Shown here piece after piece: positions 24,609 through 32,982 of a stretch of 64,000 bases of DNA. Source of the stretch: Flavobacteriales bacterium UBA6051 (GTDB lineage Bacteria > Bacteroidota > Bacteroidia > Flavobacteriales_D > Crocinitomicaceae); contig DIYP01000008.1 in NCBI GenBank assembly GCA_002427735.1, positions 5,566 to 69,565 on the forward strand, given 5' to 3'. How positions within the stretch are numbered: position 1 is the first letter of the stretch; each line of letters opens with the position of its first letter. The notes under the pieces are model-generated. The model made no database searches. It had not been told where the DNA came from and was given only the letters and a program-made list of their open reading frames with translations. Both the position numbers and the translations under genes were made by a program.

Positions 24609-26740
24609 AACGCATAGATTTTAGTCAAATAGAGTACACCTCAGAAGCCGAAAAAGGCACTCAAGAGCGTTCACAAACCTTTACCACTGCTGAAGGCATT
24701 GATTTAAATAGCTTTTACGCGTCAGAAGACATTGAATCTACTGAGCATATTGGTTTTGTTTCTGGAATTGCACCTTACTTGCGGGGGCCATATAGCTCAA
24801 TGTATGCAATTCGCCCGTGGACAGTGCGTCAATATGCTGGATTTTCAACCGCTGAAGAATCCAATGCTTTTTACAGAAGAAACCTTGCCGCTGGACAAAA
24901 AGGCCTTTCAGTTGCATTTGATTTGGCTACGCATAGAGGTTATGATTCAGATCATGAACGTGTGGTTGGTGACGTAGGTAAGGCCGGAGTGGCTATTGAT
25001 TCAATCCTGGATATGAAAATCCTATTTGATCAAATTCCACTGGATAAAATGTCGGTTTCTATGACCATGAACGGAGCTGTATTACCGATCATGGCTTTTT
25101 ATATTGTTGCTGCTGAGGAACAAGGAGTTGACCAAAAAGATCTAGCCGGAACGATACAAAACGATATTCTCAAAGAATTCATGGTGCGCAATACCTATAT
25201 CTATCCTCCGCTTCCATCGATGAGAATCATTTCTGACATTTTTGAGTACACTGCTCAGCATATGCCACGATTTAACTCTATTTCTATTTCTGGATATCAT
25301 ATGCAAGAGGCTGGAGCAACAGCTGCGATAGAACTTGCCTATACGTTAGCAGATGGATTAGAATATTTGCGCGCTGGAATCAATGCGGGAATGAAAATTG
25401 ATGATTTTGCTCCGCGCTTGAGTTTCTTTTGGGCCATTGGTATGAATCATTTTACCGAGGTAGCAAAAATGCGAGCAGGTAGAATTCTATGGGCCAAACT
25501 GGTTAAGCGATTTGAACCTGAAAATCCAAAATCACTTGCACTGAGAACACACTGCCAAACCTCTGGATGGAGTTTGACTGAACAAGATCCTTTTAACAAT
25601 GTAGCGAGAACATGTATAGAAGCACTTGCTGCTGCCCTAGGAGGAACGCAGTCACTGCACACAAACGCACTTGATGAGGCTATCGCATTACCCACAGACT
25701 TTTCAGCACGTATCGCTCGAAACACACAGATATACTTACAACAAGAAACCGGTATCACCGGTCATGTTGATCCTTTAGGCGGCAGCTTTTATGTGGAAAA
25801 ATTGACGGAAGAGCTCGTTGACAAAGCCTGGAAGCTCATTGAGGAAGTTGAAGAACTGGGAGGAATGGCGAAGGCCATAGAGACTGGGCTACCCAAAATG
25901 CGAATCGAAGAAGCTGCAGCGCGCAAGCAGGCGCGCATCGACTCAAATAAAGACATCATCGTTGGTGTCAATCGCTACGAAGTAGAAGAACAAGAACAAA
26001 TCGACATACTAGAAGTTGATAACACCAAGGTTCGTGACGCACAGTTAGAACGTTTAAAGAACTTAAAGGAGAACCGCAATAATGAAAAGGTATCTGCTTG
26101 CTTGAACGAACTCACAGAAGCAGCTAAATCAGGGGAAGGAAACTTACTAGAAATTGCCGTTCGATGTGCGCGAGAAAGAGCTTCACTGGGCGAAATTTCA
26201 TCTGCTCTTGAGGCAGCTTTCGGACGTTATCAAGCTACGATACGCTCTATAAACGGCGTTTACTCATCGGAATCTATGGGAGACAAAGACTTTGACATTG
26301 CAAAAGAATTAGCGGATCAATTCAGCAAACTGGAAGGAAGAAGACCGCGTATTATGGTTGCCAAAATGGGGCAAGACGGACATGATCGCGGAGCCAAAGT
26401 AATCGCCACTTCTTTTGCTGATATTGGATTTGATGTTGACATCGGCCCACTTTTCCAAACACCGGCTGAAGCGGCTAAACAAGCTATTGAAAATGACGTT
26501 CATATTCTTGGAGTATCTTCTCTTGCAGCCGGACACAAAACACTGGTCCCGAAAGTTATTGAAGAACTAAAAAAACTGGGACGAGAGGATATTATGGTCA
26601 TTGCAGGTGGTGTAATCCCTCAGCAAGACTATGATTTTCTGTACGATGCTGGAGTATTCGGAGTATATGGGCCAGGGACAAAAATTTCCAAAGCTGCTCA
26701 GGAAATCCTTCAATTATTGATAAAAAGCTACGATGAATAG
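24605..26740 (+). CDS. mutB: Methylmalonyl-CoA mutase large subunit
   Basis: 711 residues, the catalytic subunit. TIM-barrel domain: RGPYSSMYAIRPWTVRQYAG, FDLATHRGYDSDHERV, YHMQEAGATAAIELAYTLADG (partial) and HVDPLGGSFYVE. The C-terminal B12 domain has the base-off/His-on motif GQDGHDRG with His593, followed by GVSSLAAGHKTLV and AGGVIPQQDYDFL. It isomerises succinyl-CoA and methylmalonyl-CoA with adenosylcobalamin. No meaB chaperone or epimerase gene is nearby. Confidence 0.97.
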   Translation: MKRIDFSQIEYTSEAEKGTQERSQTFTTAEGIDLNSFYASEDIESTEHIGFVSGIAPYLRGPYSSMYAIRPWTVRQYAGFSTAEESNAFYRRNLAAGQKGLSVAFDLATHRGYDSDHERVVGDVGKAGVAIDSILDMKILFDQIPLDKMSVSMTMNGAVLPIMAFYIVAAEEQGVDQKDLAGTIQNDILKEFMVRNTYIYPPLPSMRIISDIFEYTAQHMPRFNSISISGYHMQEAGATAAIELAYTLADGLEYLRAGINAGMKIDDFAPRLSFFWAIGMNHFTEVAKMRAGRILWAKLVKRFEPENPKSLALRTHCQTSGWSLTEQDPFNNVARTCIEALAAALGGTQSLHTNALDEAIALPTDFSARIARNTQIYLQQETGITGHVDPLGGSFYVEKLTEELVDKAWKLIEEVEELGGMAKAIETGLPKMRIEEAAARKQARIDSNKDIIVGVNRYEVEEQEQIDILEVDNTKVRDAQLERLKNLKENRNNEKVSACLNELTEAAKSGEGNLLEIAVRCARERASLGEISSALEAAFGRYQATIRSINGVYSSESMGDKDFDIAKELADQFSKLEGRRPRIMVAKMGQDGHDRGAKVIATSFADIGFDVDIGPLFQTPAEAAKQAIENDVHILGVSSLAAGHKTLVPKVIEELKKLGREDIMVIAGGVIPQQDYDFLYDAGVFGVYGPGTKISKAAQEILQLLIKSYDE

Positions 26741-26820
26741 CCATAAATCAAAAAATGATAACTTTGGCTGAAGATTGTTTCGGCATAATATTTGAAATTC
26801 AACCTGAAAAAAGACTAAAA

Positions 26821-27564
26821 ATGAAAAAATTACTTGCCATTTTTTGCATTGTTTTCACTGCTTCGCTTGCCAATGCGCAACCACCTACATATGATGACTT
26901 AAAAGTTTTATATGCAGATGCTAATTACGAAAAGCTTGCAAAAGTTGCTTCTGGGTACACAGAAAAAGACAAAACAAAAAAGGACATTCTTCCTTATATC
27001 TGGCTATCTAAAGGATTGTACAAAATCTCACTTTCAGGGACTTCTGATGAACGATTTAAAAATGCTTATAAGGATGCCATTAAGTACTTAAAGAAAGGAC
27101 TTAAGTATGATATCAAGTATAACGAAGGAGCTACTTTTGAAGAACACAGAGAGTTTTTGGATGAATTTCAGGCAAGCTTAGTGGAGGTTATTGACAACGA
27201 AGTATCTGCAGGAAACTATAGAAAATCTTACGGTTGGGTAATCAAGTACAACTCGATAACAGTTAACGCCGTTGGGCCTAAATTCATGATGGGAGCTTGT
27301 AAGTTCCAGGATCAGGATAAACCTTCAGCGAGAACATTCTGGCAAGAAGGTAACGCTATGTTAGAAGAGATTGAATCAATCGACAGTTGGAGTGAAGCAG
27401 ATAAGCTTATGCTTAAGCTAGGTGTTCTACATTCGGCAGCTGCTATGAAAAAAGGACGTCAGGAAGAAAAGGCACAACAACTTGTCAATAAGGTCGCTCA
27501 GTGGTTCGAAGATGATGAAAACTGGCAAGAGCGTTATGACGAAATTGTGAACAGCGGAAGCTAA
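26821..27564 (+). CDS. Secreted or periplasmic helical repeat-like protein, unknown
   Basis: 247 residues from MKKLLAIFCIVFTASLANAQ, a clean signal peptide cleaved after NAQ. The mature part (about 21-247) is charged and predicted all-helical, with repeats reminiscent of tetratricopeptide pairs (YADANYEKLAKVASGYTEKD; YIWLSKGLYKISLSGTSD). No catalytic motif. The frame extends 22 codons upstream (26755) but that part is not signal-like. It follows mutB by 80 bases and ends in a strong terminator, so it may be the last gene of the long plus-strand run. Confidence 0.7.
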   Translation: MKKLLAIFCIVFTASLANAQPPTYDDLKVLYADANYEKLAKVASGYTEKDKTKKDILPYIWLSKGLYKISLSGTSDERFKNAYKDAIKYLKKGLKYDIKYNEGATFEEHREFLDEFQASLVEVIDNEVSAGNYRKSYGWVIKYNSITVNAVGPKFMMGACKFQDQDKPSARTFWQEGNAMLEEIESIDSWSEADKLMLKLGVLHSAAAMKKGRQEEKAQQLVNKVAQWFEDDENWQERYDEIVNSGS

Positions 27565-27583
27565 ACATTCTACAAATAACTTT

Positions 27584-27618
27584 AAGCCCTCTTCAATTTC
27601 ATGAAGAGGGCTTTTTTT
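27584..27618 (+). terminator. Terminator after the mutase-linked unit
   Basis: Twelve-bp perfect stem AAGCCCTCTTCA / TGAAGAGGGCTT (27584-27595, 27602-27613), six-base loop, then a T-tract. Confidence 0.92.
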
Positions 27619-27695
27619 ATTCATCATTTTCGACTTTCAACACGTCTCCATGAATAACTCTCTTTACAGCGCTTAGTTAAAGGCACTTATCGCCG

Positions 27696-27703
27696 TAATT
27701 TTG
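27696..27703 (+). promoter_or_regulatory. -7 box (TAATTTTG) before ftsB-like gene
   Basis: Exact TAnnTTTG ending five bases before a GTG start codon. An independent start is supported by the upstream terminator at 27584-27618. Confidence 0.55.
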
Positions 27704-27708
27704 AGATA

Positions 27709-27993
27709 GTGAAAAAAGTCCTTCCATATTTAAAGAACAAGTTCATTTTAGCAGGAACCATCTTCTTCGTATATACCCTTTTCCTTGATGAAAATGATAT
27801 TTTCACGATCATTTCGCAGAAAAACAAATTAAAGGAACTGGACGAGAAGAAAGCCGAATACAGTCAAATGTTATCTGAAACCACGGAAACATTAGAGAAG
27901 CTCAAGTACCGTTCAGAAGTAGAACGCTTTGCGCGAGAAAAGAAGTTCTTTAAGAAGGACGATGAAGATGTTTTTGTCATCTTTTACGAATGA
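27709..27993 (+). CDS. FtsB/DivIC-family septum formation initiator (GTG start)
   Basis: 94 residues, start codon GTG. A short cytoplasmic N-terminus, a transmembrane segment (about 12-26, FILAGTIFFVYTLFL), and a periplasmic coiled coil (about 37-78, heptad K/E/L) that ends in LKYRSEVERFAREKKFFKKD, the FtsB/DivIC hallmark for binding FtsL and FtsQ at the division septum. An in-frame stop just upstream of the GTG rules out a longer protein. Confidence 0.85.
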   Translation: MKKVLPYLKNKFILAGTIFFVYTLFLDENDIFTIISQKNKLKELDEKKAEYSQMLSETTETLEKLKYRSEVERFAREKKFFKKDDEDVFVIFYE

Positions 27994-27999
27994 CTCGAA

Positions 28000-28012
28000 G
28001 GTGTTTTACACC
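28000..28012 (+). repeat. Small hairpin downstream of ftsB-like gene
   Basis: GGTGT - TTT - ACACC, seven bases past the stop codon and 23 bases before the terminator. Confidence 0.4.
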
Positions 28013-28035
28013 AACTCATAATCAAACATAGAATG

Positions 28036-28063
28036 AAGAGGATAAACATTATCCTCTTTTTTT
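28036..28063. terminator. Bidirectional terminator between ftsB-like and SpoIID-like genes
   Basis: Ten-bp perfect stem AAGAGGATAA / TTATCCTCTT with loop ACA and a T-tract running into the stop codon of the minus-strand SpoIID gene. It can serve the convergent pair. Confidence 0.85.
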
Positions 28064-29219
28064 ATAGGCCAGGTGCTTCCTGCTGACTGAAAAATTGATC
28101 TCTGTAGTAGTTAATGATCCGCACAGAACTGAAATAAAAGAGCGCTATTTGTTTATAGGAATAGCCAGCCTTTGCCATATTCATAGCTCCTTCCTGACAC
28201 AAACCAACGCCATGGCCAAAACCGCGCCCACTAATGATTACTTGATCACCTTCCAATCGTGTGGAAAAATAGGTAGATTTTAATCGAAATTCCTTCCGTA
28301 GATCTCTCAATGGAACTCCTAATGAAGGATGGATGTAAAACGCTTTTCGTTGATCTTGATCAAAGTTATAAATTACCTGACCATAACGCTCTTCGGTCAC
28401 ACCGTACTCCTTCTCTAAAAAACGTTTCCATGCATACTTCCCTATTTTTTTTGTCCAGGTTGCCTGACGCGTATGAATACAAAAAGTATCACGAAACGAC
28501 TCGAGGTAAGGCACAGACGTATTCCAAACGTAGGAAGCGTCACAAGTCTGCCCGCCACAATTAGCGGCAAAATAACTGGTAACTAAGCTATTTTTACCAT
28601 CAACAAGTACCTCTCCTCTCGTCTCTTTAACGGCTTCCATAATTCTTGGTGTATGGCGCAACATGTTGTGATACGCTTGGCAATGGACACCATCGCACAA
28701 ATCGAAATGATCTTTTTTATGCCTTCCGTCGTTTTTAAGTGCATAAGTCCGACTCATGAGTGCTTGTACCTTGTAATACTCTTTATGCCGACCGCCGCCT
28801 CCTTCAGACTCAATGACTCCCGCTAAATAATTATCCATATCCACGACATTTACGACATTTATACGGTTACCTGCCTGTCTTGACAACTCAATATTATCTC
28901 TGTAATAATGTGTTTTCGAGGATGGAGAGACTGACTTCACCTTGAGCACGCCGTCTGAGCGATTTGAAACAATTTGCACCTTTTCAAAAACGTGTGCAAT
29001 TCCTTCATGCGCATACTTTACTCCCTGCGCGTGTAACGAAAAAGTGCCTTCAGATAATGTACCCAAAAGAGTAGAATCCCCATAAATAGAATACTGCCCT
29101 TCTTCCGCAGTGATCGTAATGGATTGTACTTTTATTGATCGTAATAGACCAATGCGAATTTCTTGGCTATAAGAGCAACAATTCGCAAGTAAAAACAATA
29201 TGAAAAGGAGAAACCTCAC
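28062..29219 (-). CDS. SpoIID/LytB-domain protein
   Basis: 385 residues with a signal peptide (MRFLLFILFLLANCCSYSQ). The SpoIID domain spans about 100-370: VDMDNYLAGVIESEGGGG, with the catalytic glutamate in the VIESE segment, YKVQALMSRTYAL, FAANCGGQT, and the C-terminal GRGFGHGVGLCQEGAMNMA. In Bacillus, SpoIID is a lytic transglycosylase that cuts denuded glycan strands; in Gram-negative Bacteroidota it presumably remodels periplasmic peptidoglycan. It lies 39 bases after lpxB. Confidence 0.88.
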   Translation of the reverse strand: MRFLLFILFLLANCCSYSQEIRIGLLRSIKVQSITITAEEGQYSIYGDSTLLGTLSEGTFSLHAQGVKYAHEGIAHVFEKVQIVSNRSDGVLKVKSVSPSSKTHYYRDNIELSRQAGNRINVVNVVDMDNYLAGVIESEGGGGRHKEYYKVQALMSRTYALKNDGRHKKDHFDLCDGVHCQAYHNMLRHTPRIMEAVKETRGEVLVDGKNSLVTSYFAANCGGQTCDASYVWNTSVPYLESFRDTFCIHTRQATWTKKIGKYAWKRFLEKEYGVTEERYGQVIYNFDQDQRKAFYIHPSLGVPLRDLRKEFRLKSTYFSTRLEGDQVIISGRGFGHGVGLCQEGAMNMAKAGYSYKQIALFYFSSVRIINYYRDQFFSQQEAPGL

Positions 29220-29258
29220 TACGCTAAATTACAATTCGTTTTTAGGCTCTTTTTTTGC

Positions 29259-30380
29259 CTAACGAATAGTTTTCAACAAGGATTGTGCAACTTTTTTACT
29301 TGCGCCACCGCCGCCTAGCACTTCCGCTAACTTCTCATAATCTTTGCCCAGACGATTTCTATGCGATTCATCATTTAGCAATGACTCTAATTCTTCGCGA
29401 ATCTTCTCCGGATTACAATCCTGCTGGATCAACTCTTTTACAACCTCGCGATCCATAATCAGGTTGACTAATGAGATGTATTTGACTTTAATCAGTCGTT
29501 TTGCAATCATATAGGATAGCTGAGATCCTTTGTAACAAACCACTTCAGGAACCCTGAATAATGCCGTTTCCAATGTTGCCGTCCCAGAAGTGACCAAGGC
29601 AGCATACGACGAAGCCAGAAGCGCGTATGTTTCATCAAAAACAATATGCACAGAATCGTCAAATGAACCATAGAACTCCTTGGATAAAGTCGGAGCCCCG
29701 GCAATAACGATCTGATAATCTCCAAGTCCTTTTATAGCATCGAGCATAATTGGCAGTTTCTTAGATACTTCCTGCTTTCTACTCCCAGGTAATACAGCTA
29801 TAATCGGCTGCTCATTTAAACCGTTCCTCTTTCTAAAATCCTTGCTTAAGCCTTGAGTATTGAAACGTTCTATTTCATCTAGCAGTGGATGACCGACGTA
29901 TTCAACGTCGTAATCAAATCGCTCATAAAATGCTTTCTCGAATGGCAAAATGACAAACATTTTATCCACTACCTTCTTGATCTTGTGAACACGCGATTGC
30001 TTCCAGGCCCACACTTGCGGAGAAATATAATAATAGACTTTAATCCCCTTACTCTTCGCCCATTCAGCAATTCGAAGATTAAAACCTGGGTAATCTACTA
30101 AAATGAGTGCATCCGGTTGATACTCCTCAATGTCCTCTTTACAGAAAGATATATTCCGCAAAATGGTTTTCAGGTTGGCTAGCACCTCAATAAAGCCCAT
30201 AAAGGCTAAATCGCGAATATGCTTTACCAATCCTCCAGGCTGCACACTTTCCATTCTATCTCCACCCCAATACCTGAAATCTATATCCGAATTTTCTTCA
30301 ATAAGTGCCTGCATCATATTGCTCGCGTGCAGATCACCGGAAGCTTCTCCTGCAATGATGTAAAACTTCAGTCTGGACAT
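29259..30380 (-). CDS. lpxB: Lipid-A-disaccharide synthase
   Basis: LpxB joins UDP-diacylglucosamine and lipid X to make the lipid A disaccharide. 373 residues, GT-B glycosyltransferase fold. Markers: IAGEASGDLHASNMMQAL, AFMGFIEVL, YYISPQVWAWKQSRVHKI, PGSRKQEV, and TSGTATLETALF. It begins right after the 101-residue membrane protein gene with no gap. The rest of lipid A synthesis lies at 4242-7462. Confidence 0.96.
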   Translation of the reverse strand: MSRLKFYIIAGEASGDLHASNMMQALIEENSDIDFRYWGGDRMESVQPGGLVKHIRDLAFMGFIEVLANLKTILRNISFCKEDIEEYQPDALILVDYPGFNLRIAEWAKSKGIKVYYYISPQVWAWKQSRVHKIKKVVDKMFVILPFEKAFYERFDYDVEYVGHPLLDEIERFNTQGLSKDFRKRNGLNEQPIIAVLPGSRKQEVSKKLPIMLDAIKGLGDYQIVIAGAPTLSKEFYGSFDDSVHIVFDETYALLASSYAALVTSGTATLETALFRVPEVVCYKGSQLSYMIAKRLIKVKYISLVNLIMDREVVKELIQQDCNPEKIREELESLLNDESHRNRLGKDYEKLAEVLGGGGASKKVAQSLLKTIR

Positions 30381-30686
30381 TTAGAAGAACTTAACGTAAA
30401 TGATGTATGGTGCATAAATTAGAGAGCCGATAATGACCCCCATTGCCACATTATAACGCTCACGATTCAGGAAAAAGTAAAACCATCCAAGATTGGCAAT
30501 AATGGAAATAGTCGTGATTCTTACACGATAAGTCACCACGTAGACAAACTTATTCCACAATTGCTCGAAGTAATAATCCTGCACCCACATGAGGATTAGT
30601 AAGACCAGAGGAATAAAAAATAGCGGTGTTACTATGCCCAATAACGCCCCTTTCGTGTGTTCAAGCGACCACTTTCTTAAGTTCAT
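30381..30686 (-). CDS. Small multi-pass membrane protein between surE and lpxB
   Basis: 101 residues with three to four hydrophobic segments (about 14-34, 42-55, 59-73, 82-98), for example GIVTPLFFIPLVLLILMWV. No family recognised. Its ATG overlaps the surE stop by four bases and its stop touches the lpxB start. Coding strength is supported by the exact tiling of all three genes. Position suggests a link to envelope lipid export or LpxB localisation, but this is inference only. Confidence 0.75.
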   Translation of the reverse strand: MNLRKWSLEHTKGALLGIVTPLFFIPLVLLILMWVQDYYFEQLWNKFVYVVTYRVRITTISIIANLGWFYFFLNRERYNVAMGVIIGSLIYAPYIIYVKFF

Positions 30687-31453
30687 AAATTCCAGTTTTC
30701 CAATTCTTTCATTGCCTTGTAAGCCGTCATATCAAATTGCGTAGGTACAATGCTTGCATATCCTCTTTCAATCCAATAAAGATCGGTATTCTCTGATTTG
30801 TCCTGATCGTAAAAATCCCCGGTCAACCAATAATACGGTTTTCCGAACTGATCAAATCGCTTGTCAAAACGATCTTCCCAAAAGGCATGTGCCTGACGAC
30901 ATACTTTAACACCTTTAAAATCATCCATTGCAATATCAGGAATATTGACATTCAAGCAAATTTCCTTGGGAAGCCCCTTACTTAATACCTCTCTCACAAC
31001 CGTATTGACTACTTGTTTCGATACACCAAAATCAGCGTTACTATCAAAACTGCATAGCGAAAAACCAATAGAAGGAATTCCTTCCATCGCCCCTTCTACT
31101 GCAGCCGACATAGTTCCTGAATACAATACGTTTGTTGATGTGTTTGCTCCATGATTGATTCCTGAAACAACTAAATCCGGTTTTTTATGGAGCACTTCGT
31201 AGATCCCAAGTTTCACACAATCTACAGGAGTTCCTGAGCAGGCATAAGCGACATTCTCACCAAACAAGTAAGATGACTCTAACCTTAAAGGGTGATTGAT
31301 CGTAATGGCATGTCCCATTCCCGACTGCGCAGAATCAGGAGCAATGACCACAATTTCACCAAAAGGTTCCATGGCCGAAGCTAATGAGCGAATTCCCTTT
31401 GCAGAAATCCCATCATCATTTGTCACTAAAATTAACGGTCGATCAGAGCTCAT
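30683..31453 (-). CDS. surE: 5'/3'-nucleotidase SurE
   Basis: Metal-dependent survival protein and nucleotidase, 256 residues. Catalytic metal site: VTNDDG (Asp13, Asp14), SGMGHAITI and SGINHGANTSTNVLYSGTMS, followed by ICLNVNIPD. It heads the surE - membrane protein - lpxB operon. A -7-like box lies 24 bases upstream of the start. Confidence 0.95.
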   Translation of the reverse strand: MSSDRPLILVTNDDGISAKGIRSLASAMEPFGEIVVIAPDSAQSGMGHAITINHPLRLESSYLFGENVAYACSGTPVDCVKLGIYEVLHKKPDLVVSGINHGANTSTNVLYSGTMSAAVEGAMEGIPSIGFSLCSFDSNADFGVSKQVVNTVVREVLSKGLPKEICLNVNIPDIAMDDFKGVKVCRQAHAFWEDRFDKRFDQFGKPYYWLTGDFYDQDKSENTDLYWIERGYASIVPTQFDMTAYKAMKELENWNL

Positions 31454-31477
31454 ATATCTATGTAATTCTAACGGTCA

Positions 31478-31485
31478 CGAAAGTA
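31478..31485 (-). promoter_or_regulatory. -7-like box (TACTTTCG) for surE-lpxB
   Basis: One base off TAnnTTTG, about 24 bases before the surE ATG, within a 138-base divergent region. Confidence 0.35.
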
Positions 31486-31541
31486 ACTAAAGTTATCCGA
31501 ATCTTTCCTGATAAATGAACAGTATTCTAAACAGATTTGAC

Positions 31542-31549
31542 TATTTTTG
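31542..31549 (+). promoter_or_regulatory. -7 box (TATTTTTG) for DinB-like gene
   Basis: Exact TAnnTTTG, giving a leader of about 40 bases before the ATG at 31592. Confidence 0.45.
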
Positions 31550-31591
31550 GCCAGTATTATAACCGCCTGACGGGCTGAGCTTTCGAAGCGA

Positions 31592-32170
31592 ATGACAACT
31601 AAGGAATTAATTCAAATTGTAACGACTATTACTCAAGAGAATATTGATGTAATCAATAAGTCTGTAAAGAAAATGAGTGAGAAGCAATTGAATTGGATTC
31701 CAAACCCAGGTGTTTGGAGTGTAGCTCAGGTTTTGGCTCACCTCAACGAATACGGACGATACTATCACCCCACGTTTAAAAAGAAAATCGAAAATACGCG
31801 CTTTACTTCTACCAAAGAAGGCTTTGTTAGTTCTCCACTAGGTCGTTCTGCCTGGAAGTCAATGAAGCTGGGTAATGCAAAAAATGTGAAGCGTAAGTTT
31901 AGAGCTCAAAAAGGATACAATCCTGCGATCGATACAGGACTTATGAAGGGAAATGAATTTGAGACATTCATTGATCAACAGCACAACCTGCTTGATATCA
32001 TCAAATTGGCCGAAAATGTGAACCTTCGCCGTGTCAAAATTCCTATTTCTATTTCGAAAATAGTTCGCCTGCGATTAGGAGACGCCTTGCTTTTTGTTAC
32101 CTATCATAATCAACGCCATGTTCAACAGATTTTGAACTTGCGCAACAGTCCAAATTTTCCTAAAAAATAA
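31592..32170 (+). CDS. DinB-family protein
   Basis: 192 residues, a four-helix-bundle DinB/YfiT-like protein. The metal-ligand histidines are likely in VLAHLNEYGRYYHP (about 49-62) and YHNQRHVQQIL (about 171-181). The family contains thiol-transferases and many damage-inducible proteins of unknown substrate. Its stop overlaps the NlpC gene start by one base. Confidence 0.85.
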   Translation: MTTKELIQIVTTITQENIDVINKSVKKMSEKQLNWIPNPGVWSVAQVLAHLNEYGRYYHPTFKKKIENTRFTSTKEGFVSSPLGRSAWKSMKLGNAKNVKRKFRAQKGYNPAIDTGLMKGNEFETFIDQQHNLLDIIKLAENVNLRRVKIPISISKIVRLRLGDALLFVTYHNQRHVQQILNLRNSPNFPKK

Positions 32171-32919
32171 TGACAACATTTCAGGCCTATTGTAAGGTGA
32201 GCATCGCTCCCGTTCGGAAAGAAGCAAAGGACCAATCTGAGATAGTAACTCAACTTTTATTTGGTGAAATCATTACAGTACACGAGATAAATGAACCGTG
32301 GGCGCTAATTGAAACGATGAACGACGCCTACAAAGGATACATTGACTTCAAGCACTTTGGAAAGCTAACCGAAAAAGAAGTAAGGCGTTGGAATGAAGGA
32401 CTCGGATATCTCAGAGACCGAGAACGAATGATTAAAACACCTTGGGGCACACAACGCATTTGCCGTGGTTCTTTTATACCTGAAAATCTAAAGGAATTCA
32501 GCATTGGGAATGACCAATTTGAACTTATCGGAGAAAGTACTGAAAACCTTCAGTCACCTATTGAATATGCCCACGATTACATAAATACACCTTATCTCTG
32601 GGGAGGAAAATCTCCGTTTGGTATTGACTGCTCAGGCATTACACAAGTCATTTACAGATTATTCGATATCAATTTACCGCGTGATGCTTCGGAACAAGTA
32701 TTGATTGGCAATGATGTGGAATTCGATGATATTCAATCTGGCGACCTGGCTTACTTTGATAAAAACGGTAAAGTCACACACGTTGGAATTTTAGATGGCG
32801 AAGGAGGCATTATCCATGCTGCCGGACACGTGAGATTAGATAAATTTACACGGGACGGAATCATTCACAGTTCTAAGGGGATTTTGACGCACTCGCTTAC
32901 GTGCATAAAAAGAATTTGA
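32170..32919 (+). CDS. NlpC/P60-family cysteine peptidase
   Basis: 249 residues. An SH3-like N-terminal part (about 1-65, IVTQLLFGEIITVHE) precedes a C40 catalytic domain (about 130-249): Cys154 in FGIDCSGITQVIY, His204 in VTHVGILDG and His216 in GIIHAAGH. It should cut gamma-D-glutamyl-diamino acid bonds in peptidoglycan stem peptides. No signal peptide is visible, so it may act on cytosolic recycled muropeptides, as in YkfC-like enzymes. Confidence 0.88.
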   Translation: MTTFQAYCKVSIAPVRKEAKDQSEIVTQLLFGEIITVHEINEPWALIETMNDAYKGYIDFKHFGKLTEKEVRRWNEGLGYLRDRERMIKTPWGTQRICRGSFIPENLKEFSIGNDQFELIGESTENLQSPIEYAHDYINTPYLWGGKSPFGIDCSGITQVIYRLFDINLPRDASEQVLIGNDVEFDDIQSGDLAYFDKNGKVTHVGILDGEGGIIHAAGHVRLDKFTRDGIIHSSKGILTHSLTCIKRI

Positions 32920-32958
32920 AATTGATCAATGGCAAATATGCATGTGAAAGATAATCAT

Positions 32959-32966
32959 GATATTTG
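32959..32966 (+). promoter_or_regulatory. -7-like box (GATATTTG) for epimerase-glyA
   Basis: One base off TAnnTTTG; the same variant precedes porU. It lies 16 bases before the ATG at 32983. Confidence 0.3.
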
Positions 32967-32982
32967 CATCAAATAAAACGGG

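Noticed and set aside
29234..29267. Hairpin at the lpxB stop
   Set aside because: Stem with a two-base bulge and A-rich loop, but no T-tract on the minus strand, so it was not called a terminator.
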